A DNA stretch of 64,000 nt from DAISJM01 sp036821485 (GTDB lineage Bacteria > Verrucomicrobiota > Kiritimatiellia > CAIQIC01 > JAGNIJ01). Below the pieces are notes generated by a model. That model searched no databases. It had not been told where the DNA came from and saw nothing but the letters and a program-made list of their open reading frames with translations. The stretch spans positions 1-64,000 of the forward strand of contig DAISJM010000003.1 of assembly GCA_036821485.1 (NCBI GenBank). The letters are read 5' to 3'. The position numbers and the translations under genes were made by a program. Below are positions 40,358-50,600 of this stretch, piece by piece; the first letter of the stretch is position 1, and every line of letters starts with the position of its first letter.

Positions 40358-42193
40358 ATGCGCGTTGTGACGAAGTCCAAAAAGAGCCACAGCTACGACG
40401 AGAGCAAGATCAAGACGCTCTCCTCCCTTGAGCACATCCGCATGCGGACCGGCATGTATATCGGCCGGATCGGCGACGGCGCGCATTACGACGACGGCAT
40501 CTACGTCCTTCTCAAGGAAGTCATCGACAACTCGATCGACGAATTCATCATGGGGTGCGGCAAGCGGGTCGAGATCCAGATCGAAGGATCTTCCGTTGCC
40601 GTGCGCGACTTCGGCCGCGGCATTCCCCTGGGCAAGCTCGTGGATTGCGTGTCCACGATCAACACCGGGGCGAAATACAACGACGACGTCTTCCAGTTCA
40701 GCGTGGGCCTCAACGGCGTCGGCACGAAGGCCGTGAACGCGCTGTCGTCCTCCTTCATGGTCCGCAGCTTCCGCGATGGAACGTATGCGGAGGCATCGTT
40801 TGAGCGCGGCCGCCTGCTGAAAGAAAAGAAGAAGGGGCGCGCGCCCGGCGAGCCGGACGGCACGCAGGTGACGTTCACTCCCGACCCGTCGATCTTTGGA
40901 ACGGTGGAGTTTCGCGAGGACATCGTGCTGCGGCGGCTGCGGATGTACACCTATCTCAACGCGGGCCTCGAACTCCGCTACAACAAGACCACCTTGGTCT
41001 CCTCCGGCGGCCTGCTGGACCTGGTCAATGACGACACGGGCGATGAGGCGCTGTACCCGACTCTGCATTTCCGCAGCAAGGCGCTGGAGATTGCGTTCAC
41101 TCACACGAACCGTTTCAACGAGACGCATTTCTCCTTCGTGAACGGTCAATACACCACCGATGGCGGCACGCATCTCAGCGCGTTCCGCGAGGGTGTGCTC
41201 AAGGCGGTCAACGAGTTCTCCAAGAAGAAGTACGAGGGCGACGATGTTCGCGAGGGAATGGTCGGTGCCATTGCGATCCGCCTGAAGGATCCGGTGTTCG
41301 AATCGCAGACCAAGAACAAGCTCGGCAACACCGAGATCCGCGGCACGCTGGTCAACGAAGTCCGCGATGCCGTGGTGGACCTGCTGCACAAGAACACGGC
41401 AGTCGCCGAGCGCCTGCTGGAAAAAGTCCACGACACGGAAAAGATCCGCAAGGAACTTCAGAACGTGAAGAAGATGGCGCGCGAACGCGCGCGCGCCGTC
41501 TCGATCCGCGTGCCCCAGCTCAAGGACTGCAAACGGCATTTCGACAAGAAGCTCGATACGGGCACGGATTCCATGCTGTTCATCACCGAAGGGCTTTCGG
41601 CGGCGGGCTCGATCACGAGCTGCCGCGATGTAAATACGCAGGCGGTGTTCACCCTCAAGGGCAAACCGCTCAACGTGTGCGATCTCAATCGCGACGCGCT
41701 CTACAAGAACGACGAACTCTACAACCTCATGCGCAGTCTGGACATCGAGGAGAGCATCGAACGGCTGCGCTACAACCGGGTGATCATGGCGACGGACGCA
41801 GACGTGGATGGGCTGCATATCCGCAACCTGCTCATCACGTTCTTCCTGCGGTTCTTCGAGCCGCTGGTGTTCGACGGTCACGTGCATATTCTCGAGACCC
41901 CGCTCTTTCGCGTGCGGAACAAGAAGGAAACGATCTACTGCTATTCCGAGGCGGAGCGCGACGAGGCCATGAAGAGCATTGGCCGCGGTTGCGAGGTGAC
42001 CCGGTTCAAGGGGTTGGGCGAAATCTCGCCGCAGGAATTCAAGGCGTTCATCGGGCCGGAGATGCGTCTCACGCCCGTGGTCGTGGAGAAGCAGCACGAG
42101 GTGCCCGGCATCCTCGGCTTCTACATGGGCAAAAACACGCCGGACCGCCGAAACTACATCATGCAAAACCTTGTGGTCGAAGAAGAGGAATGA
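40358..42193 (+). CDS. parE: Type IIA topoisomerase ATPase subunit (ParE/GyrB family)
   Basis: A 611-aa GHKL-ATPase/TOPRIM protein: ATP-site Glu54 in LLKEVIDNSIDE, SVGLNGVGTKAVNALS lid (about 115-130), TOPRIM Glu411 in TEGLSAAGS, and D480-A-D482-V-D484 with GLHIRNLL. The EGLSAAGS variant (GyrB has EGDSAGGS) together with the short length resembles the ParE-type subunit known from Bacteroidetes and Chlamydiae. With the next gene it forms an enzyme that decatenates or relaxes DNA. It overlaps parC by 4 bp (ATGA). Confidence 0.88.
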   Translation: MRVVTKSKKSHSYDESKIKTLSSLEHIRMRTGMYIGRIGDGAHYDDGIYVLLKEVIDNSIDEFIMGCGKRVEIQIEGSSVAVRDFGRGIPLGKLVDCVSTINTGAKYNDDVFQFSVGLNGVGTKAVNALSSSFMVRSFRDGTYAEASFERGRLLKEKKKGRAPGEPDGTQVTFTPDPSIFGTVEFREDIVLRRLRMYTYLNAGLELRYNKTTLVSSGGLLDLVNDDTGDEALYPTLHFRSKALEIAFTHTNRFNETHFSFVNGQYTTDGGTHLSAFREGVLKAVNEFSKKKYEGDDVREGMVGAIAIRLKDPVFESQTKNKLGNTEIRGTLVNEVRDAVVDLLHKNTAVAERLLEKVHDTEKIRKELQNVKKMARERARAVSIRVPQLKDCKRHFDKKLDTGTDSMLFITEGLSAAGSITSCRDVNTQAVFTLKGKPLNVCDLNRDALYKNDELYNLMRSLDIEESIERLRYNRVIMATDADVDGLHIRNLLITFFLRFFEPLVFDGHVHILETPLFRVRNKKETIYCYSEAERDEAMKSIGRGCEVTRFKGLGEISPQEFKAFIGPEMRLTPVVVEKQHEVPGILGFYMGKNTPDRRNYIMQNLVVEEEE

Positions 42194-44265
42194 GCGAAAC
42201 CCCGGAACAGATGGATATTCCGTTCGCCGCTGGCGCGCCCCCGAAGATCGCGCCCCCCGTCGAAACCCCCGTGCCGCAAGCCGACGCGCCGCCGCCGGCC
42301 GTCCCGGCCGATCCCGCTGTGTCCGCGATTGGTCCGCTGCGGCAGCTCGTGGACCGCAATTTCCTGCAATACGCGTCGTACGTGATCCGCGACCGCGCGA
42401 TTCCGGACCTGACTGACGGCTTGAAGCCGGTGCAGCGTCGCATCCTCTACTCGCTGCACGAGAAGGACGACGGCAAGTTCATCAAGGTGGCCAACATCGT
42501 CGGCTACTGCATGCAGTATCACCCGCACGGCGACGCTTCCATCACGGATGCCCTCGTGGGTCTTGCCAACAAGTCGTACCTCATCGAAGGTCAGGGCAAC
42601 TTCGGTAATCTTCTCACCGGTGACGGCGCGGCCGCACCGCGCTACATCGAATGCCGGCTCACCGAGCTCGCGCGCACGCAACTTTTCAACGACGATCTGA
42701 CGAAATTCGTGTCGAGCTACGACGGGCGTAATCGTGAGCCGGTCGCGCTGCCCGCCAAGTTGCCCCTTCTTCTCATGCTGGGCACGGAGGGGATTGCGGT
42801 TGGTCTTGCCACGCGCATCCTTCCCCACAATTTCGCGGAACTCCTGGAGGCGCAGATTGCGATTCTGAACCGCGAGCCGTTCAGGCTTCTCCCTGACTTT
42901 CCGCAGGGCGGCGTCATGGATGCCTCCGAGTATGCCAAGGGCAAGGGCCGCGTCCGTGTGCGCGCAGTCATAGAGAAGAAAGACGCGACGACGCTGGTGA
43001 TTCGCGAGATACCGTTTGGCACGACCACCGACTCGGTGATGGCCAGCATCGAGGACGCCGCGCGACGGAAGAAAGTGCGGATTCGAACCATCAACGACTT
43101 CACTTCGGAGAAGATTGAAATAGCGATCACGCTCGATCCGGAAGAAGACGCGGACAAGGCGATTCAGACGTTGTATGCGTTTACGTCCTGCGAAGTGCCG
43201 ATCTCGAGCAACATCATCGTGATCCGGAACCGCCGGCCGGTGGAGATGGATGTCGACGAGATCATCAAGCACTGCACCCAGCAGCTTGTCGCGCTGCTGA
43301 AGAAGGAATTGCAGTTGGAGCGCCAGCGGGTACTCGACGAGATTCACGCCAAGACGCTGGTGCAGCTTTTCGTGGAACACCGTATCTACAAGGATATCGA
43401 GCAGTGCCAGACGCAACCCGACGTGGTGAAAGCCGTGCTGGACGGTGTGAACAAGTACCGCGATCAGTTGCGGCGCGATGTGACGAAGGACGATGTGGAC
43501 ATGCTTCTGGAGGTCCGCATTCGCCGGATCTCGCTCTTCGATATCAACAAGAACCGGAAAGACATCGAAGACCTGCTGATCGCGCTCGACCGTGTGGAGA
43601 AGGACCTCGGCGGGATGGTGCCGTACGCGGTGCGCTACCTGAAGAACCTGCAGAAGAAATACGCGCCGCTGTACCCGCGCCGCACGCGGATCGAACGGTT
43701 TGAGCAGGTTGAGGTGCGCGAGCTGACCGCCAGCGAGTTGTGCATCCGTTACGACCGGGCGACCGGCTACCTGGGCCACGCGGTGGATGGCGACGCGCAG
43801 TTTGAATGCTCGTCGCTCGACCGGGTGATGCTGGTCTGGAACGACGGGCGCTACCAGATGCTGCCGCCGCCTGACAAGATGTTCGTGGATAAGAACCTGC
43901 TGTACTGCGGCCGGTTTGATCGCGACCGGGTGATGACGGCGGTGTACGAAGCGGGCGGGGTTTCCTACATCAAGCGATTTTCATTCGGCGGGACGATCAT
44001 GAACCGCGATTACAGCTGCACGTTGCCCGAGGCGAAGCTGTTGTTCTTCTCGGATGAAACTCCGCCGGAATTGTATGTGCGGTACGAGCCGGCCAAGGGC
44101 CAGCGCATTCACCAGCAGGTCTTCGTTCCGGAGGAAGTCATGGTGAAGAACGTCAAGGCCCGCGGCAACCAGTTGACCGTGAAAGTCATCAACTTCATCG
44201 GCATCCACAAGCCGCGGGGATGGAAGGACGACGAGGCAGTCCGCGGCAAGCTGATGAACGCATAA
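42190..44265 (+). CDS. parC: Type IIA topoisomerase cleavage subunit (ParC/GyrA family)
   Basis: A 691-aa subunit with an acidic/Pro-rich N-terminal tail (1-48). The breakage-reunion domain has the catalytic Arg151-Tyr152 in AAAPRYIECRL and QYHPHGDASI upstream. A shortened C-terminal region lacks the GyrA-box beta-pinwheel pattern, which favours a ParC-like (decatenase) role over gyrase. The ATG at 42190 overlaps the parE stop. The frame extends upstream to 41677 through parE sequence, but that part is a shadow of parE. Confidence 0.88.
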   Translation: MSETPEQMDIPFAAGAPPKIAPPVETPVPQADAPPPAVPADPAVSAIGPLRQLVDRNFLQYASYVIRDRAIPDLTDGLKPVQRRILYSLHEKDDGKFIKVANIVGYCMQYHPHGDASITDALVGLANKSYLIEGQGNFGNLLTGDGAAAPRYIECRLTELARTQLFNDDLTKFVSSYDGRNREPVALPAKLPLLLMLGTEGIAVGLATRILPHNFAELLEAQIAILNREPFRLLPDFPQGGVMDASEYAKGKGRVRVRAVIEKKDATTLVIREIPFGTTTDSVMASIEDAARRKKVRIRTINDFTSEKIEIAITLDPEEDADKAIQTLYAFTSCEVPISSNIIVIRNRRPVEMDVDEIIKHCTQQLVALLKKELQLERQRVLDEIHAKTLVQLFVEHRIYKDIEQCQTQPDVVKAVLDGVNKYRDQLRRDVTKDDVDMLLEVRIRRISLFDINKNRKDIEDLLIALDRVEKDLGGMVPYAVRYLKNLQKKYAPLYPRRTRIERFEQVEVRELTASELCIRYDRATGYLGHAVDGDAQFECSSLDRVMLVWNDGRYQMLPPPDKMFVDKNLLYCGRFDRDRVMTAVYEAGGVSYIKRFSFGGTIMNRDYSCTLPEAKLLFFSDETPPELYVRYEPAKGQRIHQQVFVPEEVMVKNVKARGNQLTVKVINFIGIHKPRGWKDDEAVRGKLMNA

Positions 44266-44333
44266 AGAGCCGCGAAACTTGAAACTTGAAAGTCGGGCCC
44301 GGAAGTCGGAAAGTATCCCGTCGTTTCCCTTAT

Positions 44334-44410
44334 GGGCGATTAGCTCAGTTGGTTAGAGCGCGTGCCTCACATGCACGAGGTCACTGGTTCGAGCCCAGTA
44401 TCGCCCACCA
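44334..44410 (+). tRNA. tRNA-Val (anticodon CAC)
   Basis: A complete cloverleaf: acceptor GGGCGAT/ATCGCCC, D arm with TAGCTCAGTTGGTTAGAGC, anticodon stem CGTGC/GCACG with loop CTCACAT (anticodon CAC), T arm with GGTTCGAGCC, discriminator A, and encoded CCA. 77 nt. The defence island begins directly after its 3' end. Confidence 0.96.
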
Positions 44411-44418
44411 GCCCTTCG

Positions 44419-47253
44419 CTACACAATCAGCGAGGCGCCCAAGAGTTGAACTCGAGCTGATAGAGGGTTGTCAACCTTCAGACGGGTCTGCGTGAGCAAA
44501 GCGCCGATCGTGCCGTCGTAGATCTGTTTCCACAGCCCCCACGGCAGGTCAGACGGGTTGGCCGGCGCGCGTGTTGCCTTGAAATGCGACGATCGAAGGA
44601 CTTCCAAGTCCCATTCATCGGACAGGACTTTGACCTGACCCTGTTGATCGATCTGAACCACTTTGACTTCGCGGTGCGTGTGCTTGGCCTCAGCCTCGAT
44701 CGTGAGAAGCGCTCGCAGTACCAGCACGGGCTGTGCGTTGTCACTGCCGGGCAGGCAAGTCACTTCGCCGCGGAAGCTGGAGCTCTGCTGGAACGACAGT
44801 AGAGCGTCAACGAGGGGATGACCAATACCCATCAATTCGACCCTTCGCTTGCGCATGGCGGTCTGACGGTCGAAGGTTACCATCTCATACCGGGCCGAGA
44901 CGCCCCGGATGTTCTGCAGTTCCGACGGCACCTCTACCTTGAACGCCTCGTCATTCGGGAGAACGGTTCCGCCGAGCCTCAGAATGCCGTGCTCAGCCCA
45001 TTCCTTCAGGTCGCCCAGCGTGACCCGACCTTCGATCTGTAAGTAGTCCTGCAAATTGAACGTACTCAGGTCCTGCGTCAGTGAATTCACGGCTTCGCAG
45101 GCTTCTTTGGCGTTCTTGAGAGCCTCCTCGATTTCGCGCTCCGTGCGTTTGAAGTCCTTGTCTACCAGCGCCTTCATGTAGAGCGCCTGATAGTTCGGCG
45201 AGGAGCCAAGAAAGCCGAGGATGTCTGAACGGAAGTCTTCGAGCGGCTGACCCGTCGCGGGGTCGATCTTGCCGATTGTCCGCGCAATGTCGCCAAGCTT
45301 CTGATCCAACAGGCCGTAAATCCGCTCTTCCACGGTATCGCGGGCCACGAGGTTGTACACCTGACACGTGTCCTGCTGGCCGTAGCGATGAATGCGACCG
45401 ATACGCTGTTCGACAGCCATCGGATTCCACGGCAGGTCATAGTTGAACAGAATGCGGCCGACTTGAAGATTTATGCCTTCACCACCTGCCGACGTGCTAA
45501 TCAGGAACCTTGCGCCGTCAGGAGACCAGAACTTCTCAACCGCCGCTATCTTCTCATCCAGCGGGCCACCCCGAATCACGGCGATCTTCTCCATGCCGTA
45601 GGTTTTGGCGAGTTCTTCGCGTAAGAAGGCCAGCGTTTCGAGGTACTGAGTAAAGATTACGAAACGTTCGTCCTTGCTCTCTCTGCGCAGCTCGTCAATC
45701 GCGCGGGTCAATGTGACGAACTTACGGTCGGCCCCGTCCGGTACCAGCTTGATCAGGTCCCGCACCTTCTCGGCTTCATCCGGGATGTTTGCGTCTGCAA
45801 AGACTCCTTCGTCGCCTTCTTCGTCCCCGTCCAGAGCCCAGGATGTTTCTTCCATCATGCTTCGCGTGACGCGCTGACGGATCGCGTTCACCAACAAGTC
45901 GGCATCCGTGCTCTCCCCGAGATCACGCCGCGTTTCAACGATCTGTTCCGCGAGCGCGCGAATCTCATCCTGAAGATTCAGAATTTTCTCGGCAAGAGCC
46001 CCGGTCGAAGCTTTCTTGCGCTTGTGTTCGAGTTCCAGCATGTGGCGCATGAGCAGGACCATGAGCCTGCGCCGCAACGCCTGTTTGATTGCACGCGGAC
46101 TGGATGACATGATCTTCTGAAAGGTTGCCATCACGAAGCCGATCGCCCTTTGCTTGGATGTAGTCCGTTTCTCGCCAATCCCCGCCGCGTTGTAGCCCTC
46201 GCGCAGGTACTCGGTCAGGCGGTCATAGAACAAACGCTCACGGGCGGCCTGGTCAAAAATCTGTGACTGAACCTGCCGTCGCATGAAGATCGGTTCCCCG
46301 CGGGAATTGGTCACTTCGCGCTTCGTGCGGCGAAACATGATCCGATTCAGCAACCCGCGATGTTCCTCGATGGATTCCGGCGAGGCAAAGAGGTGTTCAT
46401 CGAGCAGAGATATCAGCGACCAGAATTGGAATGCATCGCCCTGGTGTGGCGTGGCGCTGAGGAAAAGGTAGTCGCGGGTATGCGTTCTGAGCGCATCCGC
46501 CAGCTTGTAGTTCTGTGTCGCCTGAATCTTGGTACCGTACCGGGTCCGGCTGAGGTGGTGAGCTTCATCGAATACGACCATGTCCCATCGAGGCGCCCCC
46601 AGAAGGCGATCCATGCGAATAGGCCGTTTCAGCGCGTCAATCGAGGCGATAACGCGATTGTGCATCTCCCAGGATGCCGCCCCGTAATCCATGAAATCCA
46701 GCCCGAGAACTTCGAATGGCAGCCGGAAGGCATCGCGCAGTTCGTTCTGCCAGTTCTTGATCAGTCCCGCCGGGCAGATGATCAGGATGCGCTGGGCCTC
46801 GTTTCGCGCGACAAGTTCCCGGATGATCATGCCCGCCTCGATGGTCTTCCCGAGCCCGACCTCATCGGCGATCAGGAATCGCCGCCGTTCGGCCCGGACC
46901 ACATCGCGGGTCAGCAGAATCTGATGGGGCAGAAGATCGGTTCGGCTGTTGGAGAGTTGACCGCCTGTGTTGTGCAGAGGGAATTGAAAAGCCAACTGCT
47001 TGAGCAAGAAGTCTTCCGGGTTGTCCCAATCGCCTCGCTGCGCCCGTTCCCAGATGTCGGGGACGAGTTCCAGGCGTTCGATCGGTAGCGTCTCCAGCCG
47101 TCGGCCGTTCTCAGCGTCGAAGACGACATCTGCAACGTAAGCGCCGTAATTTTCGGCCACGCGCAGGACCTCGCCGACGCCAAGGTCTTTCCGCCCTTTG
47201 ACGGTGACCCGATTGCCGGCGCGCGGCATGTATTCTGCATGCTCTTCAGACAT
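44419..47253 (-). CDS. SNF2/RapA-like helicase of the defence operon (BrxHII/DrmD-type)
   Basis: A 944-aa superfamily 2 DNA translocase: Walker A DEVGLGKT (130-137), DEAH box in VVFDEAHHL, LFLSATPHQGD, and the C-terminal lobe with FVIFTQYLETL, ISTSAGGEGINLQ and EQRIGRIHRYGQ. An N-terminal SH3-like segment (about 10-65) precedes it. The COG0553-type helicase with a long C-terminal tail matches helicases used in type 3 BREX (BrxHII) and DISARM class 1 (DrmD). It starts 3 bp after the 136-aa gene and is the last gene of the operon, ending 8 bp from tRNA-Val. Its likely role is DNA translocation or remodelling during phage restriction. Confidence 0.9.
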   Translation of the reverse strand: MSEEHAEYMPRAGNRVTVKGRKDLGVGEVLRVAENYGAYVADVVFDAENGRRLETLPIERLELVPDIWERAQRGDWDNPEDFLLKQLAFQFPLHNTGGQLSNSRTDLLPHQILLTRDVVRAERRRFLIADEVGLGKTIEAGMIIRELVARNEAQRILIICPAGLIKNWQNELRDAFRLPFEVLGLDFMDYGAASWEMHNRVIASIDALKRPIRMDRLLGAPRWDMVVFDEAHHLSRTRYGTKIQATQNYKLADALRTHTRDYLFLSATPHQGDAFQFWSLISLLDEHLFASPESIEEHRGLLNRIMFRRTKREVTNSRGEPIFMRRQVQSQIFDQAARERLFYDRLTEYLREGYNAAGIGEKRTTSKQRAIGFVMATFQKIMSSSPRAIKQALRRRLMVLLMRHMLELEHKRKKASTGALAEKILNLQDEIRALAEQIVETRRDLGESTDADLLVNAIRQRVTRSMMEETSWALDGDEEGDEGVFADANIPDEAEKVRDLIKLVPDGADRKFVTLTRAIDELRRESKDERFVIFTQYLETLAFLREELAKTYGMEKIAVIRGGPLDEKIAAVEKFWSPDGARFLISTSAGGEGINLQVGRILFNYDLPWNPMAVEQRIGRIHRYGQQDTCQVYNLVARDTVEERIYGLLDQKLGDIARTIGKIDPATGQPLEDFRSDILGFLGSSPNYQALYMKALVDKDFKRTEREIEEALKNAKEACEAVNSLTQDLSTFNLQDYLQIEGRVTLGDLKEWAEHGILRLGGTVLPNDEAFKVEVPSELQNIRGVSARYEMVTFDRQTAMRKRRVELMGIGHPLVDALLSFQQSSSFRGEVTCLPGSDNAQPVLVLRALLTIEAEAKHTHREVKVVQIDQQGQVKVLSDEWDLEVLRSSHFKATRAPANPSDLPWGLWKQIYDGTIGALLTQTRLKVDNPLSARVQLLGASLIV

Positions 47254-47256
47254 TGT

Positions 47257-47667
47257 TCACATTCCTGAACTAAGATTGAAGCTCACGGGGTAGAAGTCTT
47301 GCCCGCCGGACGGTGAGCCAAACACCAGGTAGAGCGGGATTCTTGCCGTCGGATGCTCGACCCAGAGCTGATCACCGGGGACCAGTCTCGTGTGAATGAC
47401 AATCGCAACGTGCGTATTCAATCGCTGTAGCTTCTTGGCGGCCTTGGCCAATGTCCGGTGGATTTCGCGGGCCATGTCTTCCATCTTCGGACGGGAAGCC
47501 AGAAGAACATCCTCAATGCCGTCCACGCGCACGGCTTCATCGCGCGGCAAGGCGGGCGGATCGTTTTGAACCGCGCGCAGAAAGTCCAGGAAGCCCATCC
47601 GCTGGGCCTTCTCCGTCCAAGGGAGCGCTGACAGATTCTGTTCTTCAACGATGTAGTACTGTGCCAT
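47257..47667 (-). CDS. 136-aa unknown protein of the defence operon
   Basis: A small soluble protein starting MAQYYIVEEQNLSALPW. A mid-region helix is rich in Arg/Lys (PKMEDMAREIHRTLAKAAKKLQRL), followed by beta strands (VAIVIHTRLVPGDQLWVEHP, IPLYLVFG) and an FYPVSF end. I do not recognise the family. It lies 8 bp after the methylase stop and 3 bp before the helicase start, so it is almost certainly co-translated with them. It may be an accessory or specificity subunit. Confidence 0.7.
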   Translation of the reverse strand: MAQYYIVEEQNLSALPWTEKAQRMGFLDFLRAVQNDPPALPRDEAVRVDGIEDVLLASRPKMEDMAREIHRTLAKAAKKLQRLNTHVAIVIHTRLVPGDQLWVEHPTARIPLYLVFGSPSGGQDFYPVSFNLSSGM

Positions 47668-47675
47668 AGGCCACC

Positions 47676-50600
47676 TCAGGCGGAGCTTTCATCCGCCTTC
47701 TTCTTTTCTGTGAACAACGTACGTTCATCCATCAGCCCGAGTATCTTCCGGACCGGCTCGCTGAAATTGCGATTGCGGCGTGCGAGGTAGTCCAGAGCGG
47801 CGCGGATTTGAGGGCGCTTCCCGCGAAACTTCTCCAGCCACTCCATCACGCTCTCGCCGTTCTCCGCCAGGCCGATCAGGAAATGCACGTAGTCTATGAA
47901 GACGACCCCGGGCGTCACGACCTGCGTCAGGTCCTCGTCGAACAGGGTCGTCTGCAGGCTCGCCGAACCGGCCCCGAACTTCTTCTTGAGCAGGTCCAGT
48001 CGCTCCAGCGGCGACTTGACCTCGTACGACCTCCCGCGCTTCGCCCGGCCCTTGATCATCAGATCGCGCTCCATCAACGTCGATGGCTCTGTGATTCCGC
48101 GAGTGGCCTTGTGAACCTCGTCGCTCTTGATCTCCTTCCGGTCGCAGAGGCAGGTCAGATAGACGTAGGACGGCGCGTCTATGTCCTCCAACTCCGGCGG
48201 CAGGGCGGATTCCGTAGTGGTCAACTGGTCTACCATCATGCGGATTTCTTCGAGCGCGGCATGGAGCGGCACCGGCTTGTCTTCATGATCCACAATCTTG
48301 CCATAGTGCTCGCTGTAGAGTTCCAGGCATTTGCCGATGAGAATGATATTGCGATCAGTCGGCGCCAGCGGCTCCTGCCCATATCTGCCGCCTTCGATCA
48401 TCTTCACTTCCTCGCGCGCACGTTGCCTGATTTCCTGCCTCACACCCGCCCATGAGCGTTGCTTCGTATCCTCCAGTCGACTGCTACACACGTGGATGAG
48501 GTCGTACGAGATCGCGCCTTCCTTGTCCAACAAGTGAAGAGAGCTTTCCGACTCGCCATGAATCGGTATGACACTGTCAATCTGGAAGCCGGCGTTACAG
48601 ATTGCTTGAAGGAGAGACTCCCACGCAGATCCTTCTGCGTGATGGAACGTGAATGCCAGTAGGCCGGCGGGGTCGAGAACTGCGCGGCATTGGCTGAAGA
48701 CGGCGGTCAGCCCCGCCTCGAAGTCCTGCGCCGACTTGCCACGGCTCCTGTTCTCAACGACTTCTTCCGCCTTCGGCGTTATCTCCGGCGCGAAATGCGG
48801 ATACCGAGTGGCCAGCGCTAGCCGCAACCACACAAAGAAGAAATCCGCAAGTTCTGCGTAGTTCACGTTCCCTGCGTAAGGAGGATCGGTTACAACGAGT
48901 TCGGCGCGCGTCTTTGGGATATTCGAAGCCGACGACTGGCACGACAGCGCTCCGGTTCCCGCAATCGGATCGCCTTCAACCTTTTCCGAACCACGCCAAT
49001 CGAATGCGCGAGCAGCGAACTGCTTCCCCTCGATGATATTCTCAATTGAATGCACGAAGGAGCCGTAGCCTGCGGCTGGCACGCCCCAACAGTTTGCTTC
49101 ACAGACGGTCATCTTCGGCTGGAAGTCGTGCCTGGCAAAAACGCCCTCAACCTTGCCTTCGCGATGAGTGAAACGGTGGAAACGAGAGAACGAGTTGTTG
49201 TTATTTAGTGCAAGGGTGAATGCGCTCAGTAGCGACTCTTGCAGACTGACGTCAGATTCCGCTGTCGCCGCGTGGACGATCGTTGACAGCGCGAGCAACT
49301 GACGCGGATTAAACATCTGATGCCAGTGAAAGTAGTGGTGCTCGATAAGGCGCTGCGTCTCTTGGCCGGGAGGTATCTTCGATTTTGGATGCGGCAGAGC
49401 GCCCCTGTGCGTGTCCCACAACTCGCAGGCTGCCTGGTACCGCGACAAGTCGTCGTTGTCCAACCGTTGGAAGAACTTTCCGTTATTCTTCCAGAGGATG
49501 GAATTCGGATTCGTTCCTGTTGCCGCATTGGCTTTCTGTTTGCAGGTGCTTTCGTCGTCCTTATCAAACAACTCGCCGTTGCCATCAGATTCCTCGTCCT
49601 CTGCTGACGGCCCATCACAAGCCGGGCAGTATCCTTGAATGGCGTAGGGCCGCATGGGCAAGAGCTGGTCTTCCGGTAGTGACCGGATGGATTCAATGAT
49701 CTTGCCCTGATTGCCGCAGGCGCAGAGATACGCGCCCTTGTCGGGGACGTTGCCCTGCCGGGGATCGTATTCATGCCGACAGCAGGGGCATTGGACCTTC
49801 TCATCTAGCGGACCGCGAAATTGCCAGACGGACTCGCATTTCGGGCACAGGAGAACGGTCAACTCGACCTTCTTGCGCTTGGGTTTCGATGAACTCGGGC
49901 GCGGCTTGACGCTCTTCTGGCACCATGGGCAAGTCGCTTCGGCCTTCTCTCTGCGTCCGTACGCCCAGCGCGCGCTGGTGCGGCCCTGACCGGCGGAAAA
50001 CTTCCCTGCGTTCACAAGGAGCTTCGGATCGCCAACCATCGCGGCAGGTTCGATCTCCCAATCGAAGACCTTTCCGCATTGCGGGCAGTCGCAGTCGGGG
50101 AAGTGGCGGATGCTTGGGGTCTTCTGCGCGACAATGTAGTCCCCGAAAAGCGGCACCTGCTTCTTGCAGTTCTGGTCGGTACAGATGGCCGACTTGACCC
50201 AGAACGTGTAGATGCTGTCCGCCTCGCCGCCGCAGCAGGGACATTTGGTCTTGTACAGGTCCAGAAGTGTTTCCCGAAGTGGCTTCCCGGACCATTCAAC
50301 CTTGCGTTCGGCCAGCCGGTCGAACGCGGCGCGGAGTTCGTCGAGGTCCACGGGTTCGATCTCGGTCTTGACGATGAACCAGGCGACAGGATTGAGGTCG
50401 ATGCCGATGACCTTACAGCCCAGGCGCAGGGCCTCAACGACCGTGGTGCCACCGCCCATGAACGGATCGAGGACGACCTTGCCGTTGGTGTCGGGATCGT
50501 GGGTGTGGTCCTTGTAGAACTCGTCCATGATCACCTGCGCGCCGGACTTGGTCGGCTTGCCGTCCTTGTCCACCGGCAGAGGCTTCAGCGCACCGAGTAG

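Noticed and set aside
40319..42166. 615-aa minus-strand reading frame
   Set aside because: Antisense to parE, which has all catalytic motifs; the His/Asp/Val-rich product resembles other reverse-frame shadows.
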